A stretch of 11,140 nt of DNA from an uncultured Lachnospiraceae bacterium (GCA_902782715.1 CACZOG010000104.1:1-11140), one strand, 5' to 3'. Positions 1 through 6,931 are shown, counted from the first letter of the stretch. Program-made: numbers and translations. The notes: a model not told the origin generated them from the letters alone.

Positions 1-42
1 CTTTTCTGTTCTAAATTAGTGGAAAACTGTTAAAAATAAATT

Positions 43-79
43 AAGGTGCCCGGCTCTAAACTTTTGAGTCGGGCACCTT
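43..79. terminator. Bidirectional rho-independent terminator
   Basis: Arms 43-56 and 66-79 are complementary over 14 positions, with one G-U wobble on the plus strand, around a 9-nt loop. The core is GGTGCCCG/CGGGCACC. The minus-strand side runs into a T-rich tract (from position 42 downward) and the plus-strand side into a shorter T-rich stretch (82-90). It lies 80 nt past the stop of the EAL-domain gene and is the obvious end of that minus-strand transcript. It could also terminate a plus-strand gene entering from the left, but no coding region is identifiable in 1-42. I see nothing else convincing in 80-158. Confidence 0.85.
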
Positions 80-158
80 GCCTTTTATTTAATGATCTGA
101 GTGTTCGTTTTATGAAATATTTGCCTTAAAGGATTTTTATCTTCCCGTTCGAAAAATG

Positions 159-2468
159 TTAACTTAACGGAGCAGTTATCTTTCCCTCTTCGAAATCCCT
201 GCAGAACTGCTCGAATTCTTCAAGAGGCATGGGCTTTGCAAAATAGTAGCCCTGGAAAAGATTGCAGCCTAATTCGTTTAACATCTTAAACTGCTTCTTC
301 GTTTCAACGCCTTCGGTAAGCGAGAACATATTAAGGCTTGATGTAAGATTAAGGATGTTCTTAACGATCGTTAAAGCCTTAAGCTCATCATCGGTTGCGC
401 TTAAGAACATCATGTCGATCTTAAGTACGTCAACCGGCATATCCTTAAGAAGATTAAGCGATGAATAGCCGCTTCCGAAATCGTCCATTTCAACCATGAA
501 ACCGGATTTCTTTAAATCCCTTAATGTCTGCATTCTGCTGGAAATGTCGGACATCATGACTGTTTCTGTTATCTCGATCCTTAATTTCGAAGGATCGATC
601 CCGTATTCTTTAACATATTCTTTAAGAACTTCCGTTACATCCGTAAAATAGAAATCCTTCGGGGAGATATTTACCGAGATAAACTGTTCTCTTCCCTCTT
701 TCTGCCATTTTGCGAGTATCTCGCATGCGCAGCGCCACATGTATTTGTCGACTTCGACAATGAGTCCGTTCTTTTCGAAAACGGGAATGAACGAGCCGGG
801 TGACATGAAGCCGTTTTCGGGATGTATCCATCTTACCAGTGCCTCGGCGCCCACAACCTTGCCGGAATTGTCTACGATCGGCTGAAGGTAAGGACGAAGC
901 TGTCTTTCTTCAAGTGCCTTGGGAAGCTGTGCGGAAATATCCTGATCCCAGAGTGCCTTGTCTCTTAATCTGTTATCATAGTATACGATGTGCTCGTGAT
1001 AATCATCTTTTATTCCGCTTATGGCCAGATGTGCTCTGTCGAATAAAACGGCAACATCTCTGTCTTCCTTCATTACCTCGTAAACTCCGAGATGGATCAG
1101 AACATGGTGAACCTTCTGTCCGTCGCGTACGATGAAATCACTTAATTCTCTTTCGATCTTTGCTCTCTGGAATTCCTCTTTGGGAATGCAGAGTCCAAAT
1201 GTGTCGCCCGCGATCCTTCCGTATACGCAGAGTTTGGATCTGTCTTTCCTTAACCATTCGGCGATACATTTTATAGCATAATCTCCGAACTCGTTTCCGA
1301 AGATATCATTTACGATCTTGAAGTTCTTTACATCAAGGAATACTATCAGATAATTAACATCGGGATTGGATACGATCTTGTCGGCGATACGGCTGAAAAG
1401 ATAATCTTTGTTATATAATCCCGTCAGTTTGTCATGCGTTGCATTGTATATTTCCTGATAAAAGAGTTTCTGCTCGGCGGTATTATCTCTGACACTTACG
1501 CAGTAACCCGTGATCTCGTCATTTTCATCTTTTACGGTATGTTTTTCAAAGGCGTAATGCCTTTCGTTTTCCGTCTCTTTGTTTATTACAAACTGCTCTT
1601 CCCAGTCGTCCATTTCACGGTTAAGATTGCCGAACATTCCCTCAAGCTGCGGCTGGACTTTGTCAAAATCTTCCTCAGTCTCGATATGTGAGAATTCAAT
1701 ACCATGCTTGTTGGCCCAGATACACTTTCCGAACGCATCAAAGAAATACATTGCCTGCGGCATTCCCGATGCCATCTCGGCAAGCAGTCTGTCAAGAACA
1801 CGAAGCGGTCTGTAATATATCGAGAAGAAAAAGATGAAGAGTCCCGCAACCGACAAGCCTATCATCGATCTGTCGATAGGGATCCTGAAGAAAACGTAAA
1901 CGCCCTGCCATACACCGACAAGAATAAGGCATAAAAGAATGCTTAAATATCTTTCCGCATATATACGGGCACTTTTTTTCGTTTTGTTAAAGAAAGCAAT
2001 TATGGTTGCCAGGAAAATACTGTAGTCCACAACACGGTGAAGCTGCAGACCGATAAAAGGAACCATCCTGTAATAGTCAAAATCGTCTACTACGATACGT
2101 TCCATGATAAATGCATTTTTAAAGAAGGGATTAACGGCAAACTGAAGACAATCCAGGCCTATAAGAATAATGGCGATCCACCTCGGTTTGAATTTTTTCC
2201 ACTCAAAATCACAATACTCAAATGTGAATCTGAAAAGCGAGAAGACCGTAAAGTTCATGCCCAGACAATACAGGTAACAGCCAAAGGTGGATAACAGTTC
2301 ATCTTCCGATGCGACAAGGACCAGGTTGCCGATAACGGGCGGGATCAAAGATATGAGGACAAGCGAAACGTAAGCCCCGATCGCTTTTCTCGAACGGTGC
2401 GCAATAATCACACAGGCCAGAAGGAGTATGATCAATATTCCGAATATGATTGAATATTTAAGTCTCAT
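159..2468 (-). CDS. Membrane-anchored PAS-GGDEF-EAL protein, probable c-di-GMP phosphodiesterase
   Basis: This is a 769-residue inner-membrane signalling protein. Residues about 1-220 hold seven or so hydrophobic segments, resembling the 7TM sensor regions seen on Firmicute signalling proteins. A PAS-like segment (about 228-335) contains the MPQAMYFFDAFGKCIWAN stretch. A GGDEF domain (about 340-500) begins at the DKLTGLYNK motif, but its signature reads AGDTF (420-424), with the first Gly and the Glu lost. It should therefore not make c-di-GMP, although it may still bind GTP as an activator. The EAL domain (about 515-765) keeps the expected catalytic residues: E542 (EALVRW), N600, E635 (ITET), D662-D663 (DDFGSGYSSL), K683 (LKID), E719/E722 (EGVET) and Q739 (QGYYFAKP). 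Hydrolysis of c-di-GMP to pGpG is therefore likely. The ATG is preceded by GGCGG at suitable spacing. It is the last gene before the terminator at 43-79 and lies 119 nt after the patatin gene. I found no convincing promoter in that gap, so co-transcription is possible. The input sensed is unknown. Confidence 0.93.
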   Translation of the reverse strand: MRLKYSIIFGILIILLLACVIIAHRSRKAIGAYVSLVLISLIPPVIGNLVLVASEDELLSTFGCYLYCLGMNFTVFSLFRFTFEYCDFEWKKFKPRWIAIILIGLDCLQFAVNPFFKNAFIMERIVVDDFDYYRMVPFIGLQLHRVVDYSIFLATIIAFFNKTKKSARIYAERYLSILLCLILVGVWQGVYVFFRIPIDRSMIGLSVAGLFIFFFSIYYRPLRVLDRLLAEMASGMPQAMYFFDAFGKCIWANKHGIEFSHIETEEDFDKVQPQLEGMFGNLNREMDDWEEQFVINKETENERHYAFEKHTVKDENDEITGYCVSVRDNTAEQKLFYQEIYNATHDKLTGLYNKDYLFSRIADKIVSNPDVNYLIVFLDVKNFKIVNDIFGNEFGDYAIKCIAEWLRKDRSKLCVYGRIAGDTFGLCIPKEEFQRAKIERELSDFIVRDGQKVHHVLIHLGVYEVMKEDRDVAVLFDRAHLAISGIKDDYHEHIVYYDNRLRDKALWDQDISAQLPKALEERQLRPYLQPIVDNSGKVVGAEALVRWIHPENGFMSPGSFIPVFEKNGLIVEVDKYMWRCACEILAKWQKEGREQFISVNISPKDFYFTDVTEVLKEYVKEYGIDPSKLRIEITETVMMSDISSRMQTLRDLKKSGFMVEMDDFGSGYSSLNLLKDMPVDVLKIDMMFLSATDDELKALTIVKNILNLTSSLNMFSLTEGVETKKQFKMLNELGCNLFQGYYFAKPMPLEEFEQFCRDFEEGKITAPLS

Positions 2469-2535
2469 ATATACCGCCTTTTTATGTTTTGGACCGGTTA
2501 TTTTTGCACCACAATAAGGAGTCCTTAAGAACTCT

Positions 2536-2587
2536 CCCTGTTAAATATTTTTTCGGCAGATTTTTAATAAAATTAAGCAAAACAGGG
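2536..2587. repeat. Perfect 7-bp inverted repeat after the patatin gene
   Basis: CCCTGTT (2536-2542) and AACAGGG (2581-2587) are perfect inverted copies around an AT-rich 38-nt spacer. They begin at the base directly after the patatin stop codon. In the minus-strand transcript they could close a stem at the 3' end of the patatin message. No T-run follows, so it is not a normal terminator. The match is short enough to arise by chance. Confidence 0.3.
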
Positions 2588-3439
2588 TTAATTCTTTTCA
2601 AGATATTTTTTCAGATCTTCGAGGCGCTTTTCGGCCTCTTTTCTGCCCATCCGGTAAACTCTCTCAAGTTCTGCGGGATCTTTCTCCGTACGCTTTATAC
2701 CGAGGGATTCGGGCGGTCTTATAACGAAGATCTCGCCTGCCGCTTCTTTGTCTTTTATCGTCTGAGTCTGAGAGTTGTACATTCCGTGTCTTGTCGACAT
2801 CATCTTTGCAATATCCGGATATTTCCTTAATGAGATATTGTAGATAAGACCTGCCTTGGTCTTGTTCTTAACGAAATCCGCAGGCTGGGTAAGCACTGCG
2901 ACATTTCTGTCATAGCCTTTGCTTTCCATAAATTCGTACGGGATCGAGTCCGATATACCGCCGTCAAGGAGCGTATATCCGTCAACATGCACCGGCTTTG
3001 AAACCGCCGGCATAGATGCTGAAGCCCTCATCCATTGCACATCCGTTTCCCCGGCATCGGTACATAAATGAAATACGCATTCGCCGTTTGAAAGGTCTGT
3101 CGCTCCGACATAAAACTCCATCGGATCATTCTTAAAAGTCTCTCTGTCAAAAGGATCCAGGACATCGGGAATCTGATGATAGCAGAAATCCGCTCCGTAG
3201 ATATCACCCGTTTTGATAAGGGATCTGAAACTGCAGAATCTCGGATCTTTGGAATATTTCTTAATATATCTTAATGCCCGTCCTATCTGTTTTGATTTGT
3301 AATTGCATCCGAAGACCACGCCTGCCGAAATCCCGACCATGCCGTCAAAGACAATGTTGTTTTCCATAAGCACGTCAAGCACGCCGCAGGTAAACATTCC
3401 GCGCATCGCTCCGCCTTCGAGTATCAATCCTTTTTTCAT
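2588..3439 (-). CDS. Patatin-like phospholipase (RssA/YjjU type)
   Basis: This 283-residue serine lipase or acyl hydrolase has the complete patatin catalytic dyad. The glycine-rich oxyanion segment is GGAMRG (9-14), the nucleophile is Ser38 in GISAG (36-40), and the catalytic Asp is D159 in LLDGG. The segment MRASASMPAVSKPV, just before the DGG, is typical of the bacterial patatin family related to E. coli YjjU and RssA. There is no signal peptide or membrane segment, so the protein is probably cytoplasmic or peripherally attached to the membrane. The natural substrate in this family is mostly unknown, with phospholipid or acylglycerol the best guess. The gene starts 18 nt after the metal-binding lipoprotein with only a weak ribosome site (GGGA), which suggests co-transcription. 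The C-terminal third (about 175-283) is Lys/Glu-rich and ends in a likely amphipathic helix. Confidence 0.9.
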   Translation of the reverse strand: MKKGLILEGGAMRGMFTCGVLDVLMENNIVFDGMVGISAGVVFGCNYKSKQIGRALRYIKKYSKDPRFCSFRSLIKTGDIYGADFCYHQIPDVLDPFDRETFKNDPMEFYVGATDLSNGECVFHLCTDAGETDVQWMRASASMPAVSKPVHVDGYTLLDGGISDSIPYEFMESKGYDRNVAVLTQPADFVKNKTKAGLIYNISLRKYPDIAKMMSTRHGMYNSQTQTIKDKEAAGEIFVIRPPESLGIKRTEKDPAELERVYRMGRKEAEKRLEDLKKYLEKN

Positions 3440-3457
3440 AATTTATGTCCCGTCTTT

Positions 3458-4447
3458 CTAGTTTAATGCCTCTTTTAAAACTTCGAGGTTTTCTTTCATC
3501 ATCGACAGATACGTCTTGCCCGATGCGATCTCATCCGAAGAAACCGACTGCATGGAATTCATTGTCAGTATCTTCTGATCTTTCGAAGCCGTATTGTCTC
3601 TTACCGTCTCGGCGATCTTATTGTTCGCGCCTTCTATGGTCATGATCGTGCTTAACCCTAATTCATCGGTCTTTTCGGCAAGGAAAACAACCGTCTGAAA
3701 ACTTGCTTCCGATTCCGTGGAACATCCTGCGAAAGCGGCATAATATGTAAGGCCGTAATCGTCAGTAAGGTATCTGAAAGGAAATCTGTCGGCAAAAAGA
3801 AGCGTGTCAGTCGAAGCGTTCGAAACCGCTTCGGCATACTCGGAATCCAGATCGGAAAGTTCCTTCTTGTATGCTTCAAGATTGCTTAAATATATGTCCT
3901 TGTTATCGGGATCGAGAGTTACGAGAGCATCGGCGATCTCGTCACAGAAAAGAGATGCGTTTCTTAAAGACAGCCACACATGCTCATCCGATTCCGCTTC
4001 TTCGCCTTCTTCTTCGGCTTCCATGCCCTCAACGATCTCCTCTTCTTTTACCTTGTCTCCGAGGACATCTAAAAGGTTGATCGCGATCATGTCTTTGTTA
4101 TTTGCACCTTTTAAGACATCATCAACCCATTCGTCCGATTCACCGCCCACATAGATGAAAAGATCGCAGTCGGTGATCTTGTCCATATCGGAAAATGAGA
4201 GCGTATAGCTGTGAAGATCCGCTCCGTTATCAAGAAGCAGGGTTATGTCGGCATCTTTGGCCTTATCACCCATTATATTCATGACCCAGTCGTATTCGGG
4301 AAATATAGTCGCAACGATCTTTAACGAGTCATCTTTCTTAGTTATCTCCCTTGAATTGCAGGAGAGTAACACTCCGCCGATCATCAGTACTGCGGATACT
4401 AAAGAAAGGATCGTTCTTAAGGCTTTCTTTCCCGTTAAATTCTTCAT
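3458..4447 (-). CDS. ZnuA/AdcA-like metal-binding ABC lipoprotein, orphan
   Basis: This is a 329-residue substrate-binding protein of the cluster A-I (TroA/ZnuA) family, which carries Zn2+ or Mn2+ to an ABC importer. Residues 1-30 form a lipoprotein signal peptide with lipobox VLLSC (Cys30). The canonical first ligand, His79 (in LHSYTLSFSD), and the second, His156 (in DEHVWLS), are present. The third canonical His (in motifs like HDAFGY) is replaced by ADRFPFRYL (219-227), with D220 and R221 at or next to the ligand position. A sequence like DRFPFRYL followed by YYAAF.GCS.E.EASF is, from memory, a recognised Clostridia subgroup. The loop before His156 (134-155) is strongly acidic rather than His-rich. 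No ATPase or permease gene is adjacent, so it may share a transporter encoded elsewhere or do something else. The start overlaps the flavodoxin stop (TGATG), which implies translational coupling. The ribosome site AGGTG is weakly placed. Confidence 0.88.
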   Translation of the reverse strand: MKNLTGKKALRTILSLVSAVLMIGGVLLSCNSREITKKDDSLKIVATIFPEYDWVMNIMGDKAKDADITLLLDNGADLHSYTLSFSDMDKITDCDLFIYVGGESDEWVDDVLKGANNKDMIAINLLDVLGDKVKEEEIVEGMEAEEEGEEAESDEHVWLSLRNASLFCDEIADALVTLDPDNKDIYLSNLEAYKKELSDLDSEYAEAVSNASTDTLLFADRFPFRYLTDDYGLTYYAAFAGCSTESEASFQTVVFLAEKTDELGLSTIMTIEGANNKIAETVRDNTASKDQKILTMNSMQSVSSDEIASGKTYLSMMKENLEVLKEALN

Positions 4448-4923
4448 CAGATAAATTCACCTGCCCAGTTTCTTAATTCTTCTTCGCCCGCTTTGGGTGA
4501 AAATCTCTTTCCTTCAAGGACCTTTGCAGCTTTTGCGAGTTCTTCAAGGTTCTTTGAAGTCTCTCCCAGACCGCTTCCTCCGGAAGTGGCAAAAGGGATA
4601 ATTGTTTTGCCCGTAAAATCATAGCTTTCCATAAAAGTATCTATGATCGAAGGCTCTCTGTACCACCAGATGGGAAATCCTACGAATACCGTATCGTATT
4701 TACCCATATCCTCAACTTTGTTTGCAATTTCGGGACGTGAACTCTTATCCTTCATCTCGACACTGCTTCTGCTCTGTTTATTCATCCAGTCCAGATCCGC
4801 AATGGTATAAGGCTTAACGGGATTGATCTCATAAAGGTCTGCACCGATCGCATTTGCAAGGTTTGCAGACAGCTTCGCCGTCATTCCGCTTGCGCTGAAA
4901 TAAGCCACAAGTATTTTACTCAT
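4447..4923 (-). CDS. Flavodoxin-fold FMN protein
   Basis: This is a 158-residue flavodoxin-like protein, probably cytoplasmic and FMN-binding. The phosphate-binding loop is SASGMT (10-15), a variant of the usual S/T-x-T-G-x-T. The later flavin-contact regions FPIWWYREP (83-91) and ATSGGSGLG (112-120) are those of the Flavodoxin_4 type, which includes many Clostridia proteins of unknown partner. It may act in low-potential electron transfer or as an NAD(P)H-quinone/flavin oxidoreductase. The start was set at 4923, because GGAGGAGG lies 9 nt upstream. The open frame extends 27 codons further and an ATG three codons upstream touches the ribosome site, so neither is a good start. The last base of the stop codon is the first base of the lipoprotein ATG (TGATG). 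The probable promoter is at 4976-5004. It heads the minus-strand block. Confidence 0.9.
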   Translation of the reverse strand: MSKILVAYFSASGMTAKLSANLANAIGADLYEINPVKPYTIADLDWMNKQSRSSVEMKDKSSRPEIANKVEDMGKYDTVFVGFPIWWYREPSIIDTFMESYDFTGKTIIPFATSGGSGLGETSKNLEELAKAAKVLEGKRFSPKAGEEELRNWAGEFI

Positions 4924-4975
4924 TTTATTCATCCTCCTCCAAAGATATCTGTCTCGAATTTTACCACATGTTGAC

Positions 4976-5004
4976 ATATTATGGAATGATTTTGTTTTCC
5001 TCAA
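4976..5004 (-). promoter_or_regulatory. Candidate sigma-A promoter for the flavodoxin operon
   Basis: On the minus strand, TTGAGG (4999-5004) and TAATAT (4976-4981) are separated by exactly 17 bp. Each hexamer matches the consensus at 4 of 6 positions. Another -10-like element, TGGTAAAAT, lies closer to the gene. The position, 53 nt upstream of the flavodoxin ATG, is suitable. Strength is uncertain. Confidence 0.4.
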
Positions 5005-5019
5005 GGTCTAATCTGGTCT
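5005..5019. repeat. Short direct repeat GGTCT-N5-GGTCT beside the flavodoxin -35
   Basis: GGTCT occurs at 5005-5009 and again at 5015-5019, a 10-bp period (one helical turn). It abuts the candidate -35 hexamer of the flavodoxin operon and lies between two divergent promoters. Direct repeats of this spacing are typical of activator sites, for example for OmpR-type regulators, but five-base units are weak evidence. Confidence 0.25.
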
Positions 5020-5043
5020 TATAATTTTCTTCATTTCTGGTAG

Positions 5044-5072
5044 TTTTCATAGAACCAAAATGATGGTATATT
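5044..5072 (+). promoter_or_regulatory. Candidate extended -10 promoter for the ECF gene
   Basis: TTTTCA (5044-5049) and TATATT (5067-5072) are 17 bp apart. TGG at 5064-5066 supplies an extended -10 TG. Transcription would start near 5079, only about 25 nt before the ATG. That leaves no room for a vitamin riboswitch in the leader. Confidence 0.5.
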
Positions 5073-5104
5073 ATGCACATCACTTGAAAAGAAGGTACAC
5101 GAAC

Positions 5105-5659
5105 ATGTCAGAAGAAATCGTTTATAAAAGAAGAAATTTAAGAAAAGTAAATAAAACACGCTGGATCACCGTTACCGCTTTGTTCATGGCATTGACCATT
5201 GCGGTATCGAGTTTCGGAATTCCCGTACCCGGCGGTCATTTATATCTGTGCGATGCGATAATCTGCACCGCAGCACTTTTACTCGATCCCGTTGCGGCTT
5301 TTATCGTCGGCGGTATCGGCTCATTCCTCGGTGATTTTATCTTCTATCCCACACCGATGTTTGTATCTCTTGCCACACACGGTCTGCAGGCGCTCGTAAT
5401 ATCGCTCATCTCCTGCAACACAGTTAATTTAAGTAAGAAGAAATACTTCGCAGTCTGCCTTATCGCGACAGTCATCGGCGGAATAATCATGGTTGTAGGT
5501 TATACTTTAGGTAAAACCTTTGTTTATTCAAACTTCGAGACCGCAATGCTCAAGCTTCCTTACGAAATCGCTCAGGCGGTTCTCGGAATCGTACTCTCAC
5601 TTCTTTTGTGCTTTAAGTTTAAGCTTAACAAGCTCTTTAACAAGATGGAATTGTATTAA
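5105..5659 (+). CDS. ECF transporter S component (substrate-binding membrane subunit)
   Basis: This 184-residue hydrophobic protein has about six membrane segments (about 20-40, 47-64, 65-81, 86-104, 114-136 and 152-170). It resembles the S components of energy-coupling factor importers, in particular the broad riboflavin/HmpT-like group. Marks of this group are the N-terminal ALFMALTIAVSSFGIPVPGG stretch, where the Ala-rich helix docks the T subunit, and the DPVAAFIVGGIGSFLGD region. It would capture a vitamin or precursor and dock on the shared EcfA-EcfA'-EcfT module, which is not encoded here. The substrate cannot be read from the sequence, and riboflavin, pantothenate or a thiamine precursor are all possible. 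The start was set at 5105, with AGAAGG 9 nt upstream, rather than at upstream start codons in the same frame, which overlap the promoter. It is the only plus-strand gene and is divergent from the flavodoxin gene. Its last 23 bp overlap the end of hydE. Confidence 0.85.
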   Translation: MSEEIVYKRRNLRKVNKTRWITVTALFMALTIAVSSFGIPVPGGHLYLCDAIICTAALLLDPVAAFIVGGIGSFLGDFIFYPTPMFVSLATHGLQALVISLISCNTVNLSKKKYFAVCLIATVIGGIIMVVGYTLGKTFVYSNFETAMLKLPYEIAQAVLGIVLSLLLCFKFKLNKLFNKMELY

Positions 5660-6710
5660 TGTGGTCACCTCTGCTTTGGACCACCTCATAACCCACTTTG
5701 GATACTCGAAGTGACATGCAGCGTATGCACTCGGCAGCTTCATCGCCGGTGCATATTTTATTGTCATAAAGAAGATATTTTTCTCTTACATCCGTCGGAG
5801 AAAGATTGGGCATAACAACATTGGCCCCTGCTAAAATGCCCTTTTCCCTGCCTTTTGCATCGGCTGTTCCGAGCGCTGTTGTTGCGGGAAGAAGCACTTC
5901 GGGTAAAATAAGACGGACTATTGAGAGGATCTTAAGCGTTATATCCACGCTTCCGGCCTTTTCATCCCTAAAAGGCGTATCGTGGTGAGGGATGAAAGGT
6001 CCGACGCCCACCATCTCAGGCTGAAATTCCTGTAAAAATCTCAAATCCTTGATAAGATGCTCAATCTTCTGTCCGGGCGAGCCAATCATCATTCCGCAGC
6101 CGACCTGGTATCCCAAATCTTTAAGATCACGAAGGCACTGCATTCTGTGTTCGAAGGAGAGTTCCTTCGGATGAATGAATTCGTAATGCTCTTTATCGGC
6201 AGTCTCGTGACGCAAAAGATATCTGTCCGCTCCCGCCTCGCGCATCTTACGATAGCTTTCCTTATCCCTCTCTCCTATCGAGAGCGTTACGGCGCAGTCG
6301 GGGTGTTTTCCCTTGATGGTCTTTATCAGACGGACCATAACTTCATCCGTAAAAAACATATCTTCACCGCCCTGGAGCACGAAGGTTCTGAATCCTAACT
6401 CATAACCCATGTCGCAGGCGCTTATGATCTGCTCTTCGCTTAAGCGGTATCTCTCGACATTTTTATTTCCGCATCTTATACCGCAGTAATAGCAGTTGTT
6501 CTTACAGTAATTAGTAAACTCTATAAGACCGCGAAGGTATACGGCTTTACCGTAGACTTTTTCTCTTACGTATCTCGCTCTTTCAGCCAGATATTCGCAC
6601 GCTGCGGGATCGTCCATAGTAAGCAGTTCTTCGAACTCGGCATCGGTTAAGTCTCCGGTCGACTCGAGTTTATCTGTAAGTTCTTTGTAATAGGTAAAAT
6701 CTTTATTCAT
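5637..6710 (-). CDS. hydE: [FeFe]-hydrogenase maturase HydE, radical SAM
   Basis: HydE is a radical SAM enzyme that, with HydG and HydF, builds the 2Fe subcluster of the [FeFe]-hydrogenase H-cluster. It acts in the cytoplasm. Counting from the ATG at 6710 (357 residues), the SAM-cluster motif CX3CX2C is C69-C73-C76 within NYCKNNCYYCGIR. The downstream segment RTFVLQGGEDMFFTDE is characteristic of HydE, and GSPGQ and the TTALGT region also fit. A C-terminal CX7CX2C (C320, C328, C331) matches the accessory cluster site known in Thermotoga HydE, which is dispensable there. An in-frame TTG lies immediately upstream at 6713; AGGAG is 7 nt from the TTG and 10 nt from the ATG, so the exact start is unsettled. 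No hydF, hydG or hydrogenase gene is in the window. The 3' end overlaps the convergent ECF gene by 23 bp. Confidence 0.93.
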   Translation of the reverse strand: MNKDFTYYKELTDKLESTGDLTDAEFEELLTMDDPAACEYLAERARYVREKVYGKAVYLRGLIEFTNYCKNNCYYCGIRCGNKNVERYRLSEEQIISACDMGYELGFRTFVLQGGEDMFFTDEVMVRLIKTIKGKHPDCAVTLSIGERDKESYRKMREAGADRYLLRHETADKEHYEFIHPKELSFEHRMQCLRDLKDLGYQVGCGMMIGSPGQKIEHLIKDLRFLQEFQPEMVGVGPFIPHHDTPFRDEKAGSVDITLKILSIVRLILPEVLLPATTALGTADAKGREKGILAGANVVMPNLSPTDVREKYLLYDNKICTGDEAAECIRCMSLRVSKVGYEVVQSRGDHINTIPSC

Positions 6711-6757
6711 CAAAAGGAAACTCCTTATCGTTTTGTCTTTCCATGCATATGTTGATC

Positions 6758-6781
6758 GGATATGTCTGATCTCTCATATCC
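6758..6781. promoter_or_regulatory. Dyad at the hydE transcription start (possible operator)
   Basis: GGATATG (6758-6764) and CATATCC (6775-6781) are perfect inverted 7-mers around a 10-nt spacer. They occupy roughly +1 to +25 relative to the predicted start of the hydE transcript. That fits either a repressor site or a 5' stem-loop in the mRNA. No known regulator consensus is recognised. Confidence 0.35.
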
Positions 6782-6788
6782 CATACAT

Positions 6789-6816
6789 TTTATAACATAT
6801 TCAAACTTCAGTACAA
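6789..6816 (-). promoter_or_regulatory. Candidate promoter for hydE
   Basis: On the minus strand, TATAAA (6789-6794) is preceded by TGT, which gives an extended -10. TTGTAC (6811-6816) lies 16 bp upstream as a poor -35. The leader would be about 70 nt. The remainder of 6711-6902 is AT-rich and shows no gene. Confidence 0.45.
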
Positions 6817-6902
6817 TATAATCTGTTTATATCTGATAATTCATTCCTGCTATACTTATCAGTTTTCAAAAATATTGGTCATTGAGATCGTTCGTTTAAT
6901 TA

Positions 6903-6931
6903 AAAAATGTCGGATGTTATCCGACATTTTT
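6903..6931. terminator. Terminator of the SulP gene
   Basis: A perfect 13-bp stem (arms 6903-6915 and 6919-6931, core ATGTCGGAT) closes a 3-nt loop, with A/T runs at both ends. It is a bidirectional rho-independent terminator. It begins 28 nt past the SulP stop codon and separates that unit from hydE. A second short dyad, GTGCC-A-GGCAC (6938-6948), lies between it and the stop. Confidence 0.88.

Noticed and set aside
839..1135. Plus-strand open frame of 98 codons, and several similar frames across 1434-2294
   Set aside because: They lie antisense inside the EAL-domain gene, have Arg/Cys/Ser-rich translations without any family resemblance, and lack ribosome sites. They are shadows of the real gene.
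2516..2526. Palindrome AAGGA-G-TCCTT upstream of the EAL-domain gene as an operator
   Set aside because: The five-base arms contain a common ribosome-site-like string. There is no promoter nearby to regulate, and chance occurrence is likely.
4100..4447. Frameshift or degradation explaining the missing ligands of the metal-binding lipoprotein
   Set aside because: The reading frame is intact from signal peptide to C-terminus with normal length, and the rest of the fold motifs are kept. The change is substitution, not decay.
4971..4976. Perfect TTGACA on the plus strand as a -35 for the ECF gene
   Set aside because: No acceptable -10 lies 16-18 bp downstream (the region reads TTTTGTTTTCC). The extended -10 at 5064-5072 is a better fit.
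4924..5004. N-terminal extension of the flavodoxin by 27 residues
   Set aside because: It would place the candidate promoter and ribosome site inside the coding region. GGAGGAGG points to the ATG at 4923, and flavodoxins start at the MSKILVAYFS strand.
5020..5104. Vitamin riboswitch upstream of the ECF gene
   Set aside because: The predicted start near 5079 leaves about 25 nt, and no stem or T-run resembling an expression platform is seen.
5660..5720. GTGGTC/GACCAC-like partial dyad as an intergenic terminator for the ECF gene
   Set aside because: It lies inside the hydE coding region, the pairing is imperfect and no T-run follows.
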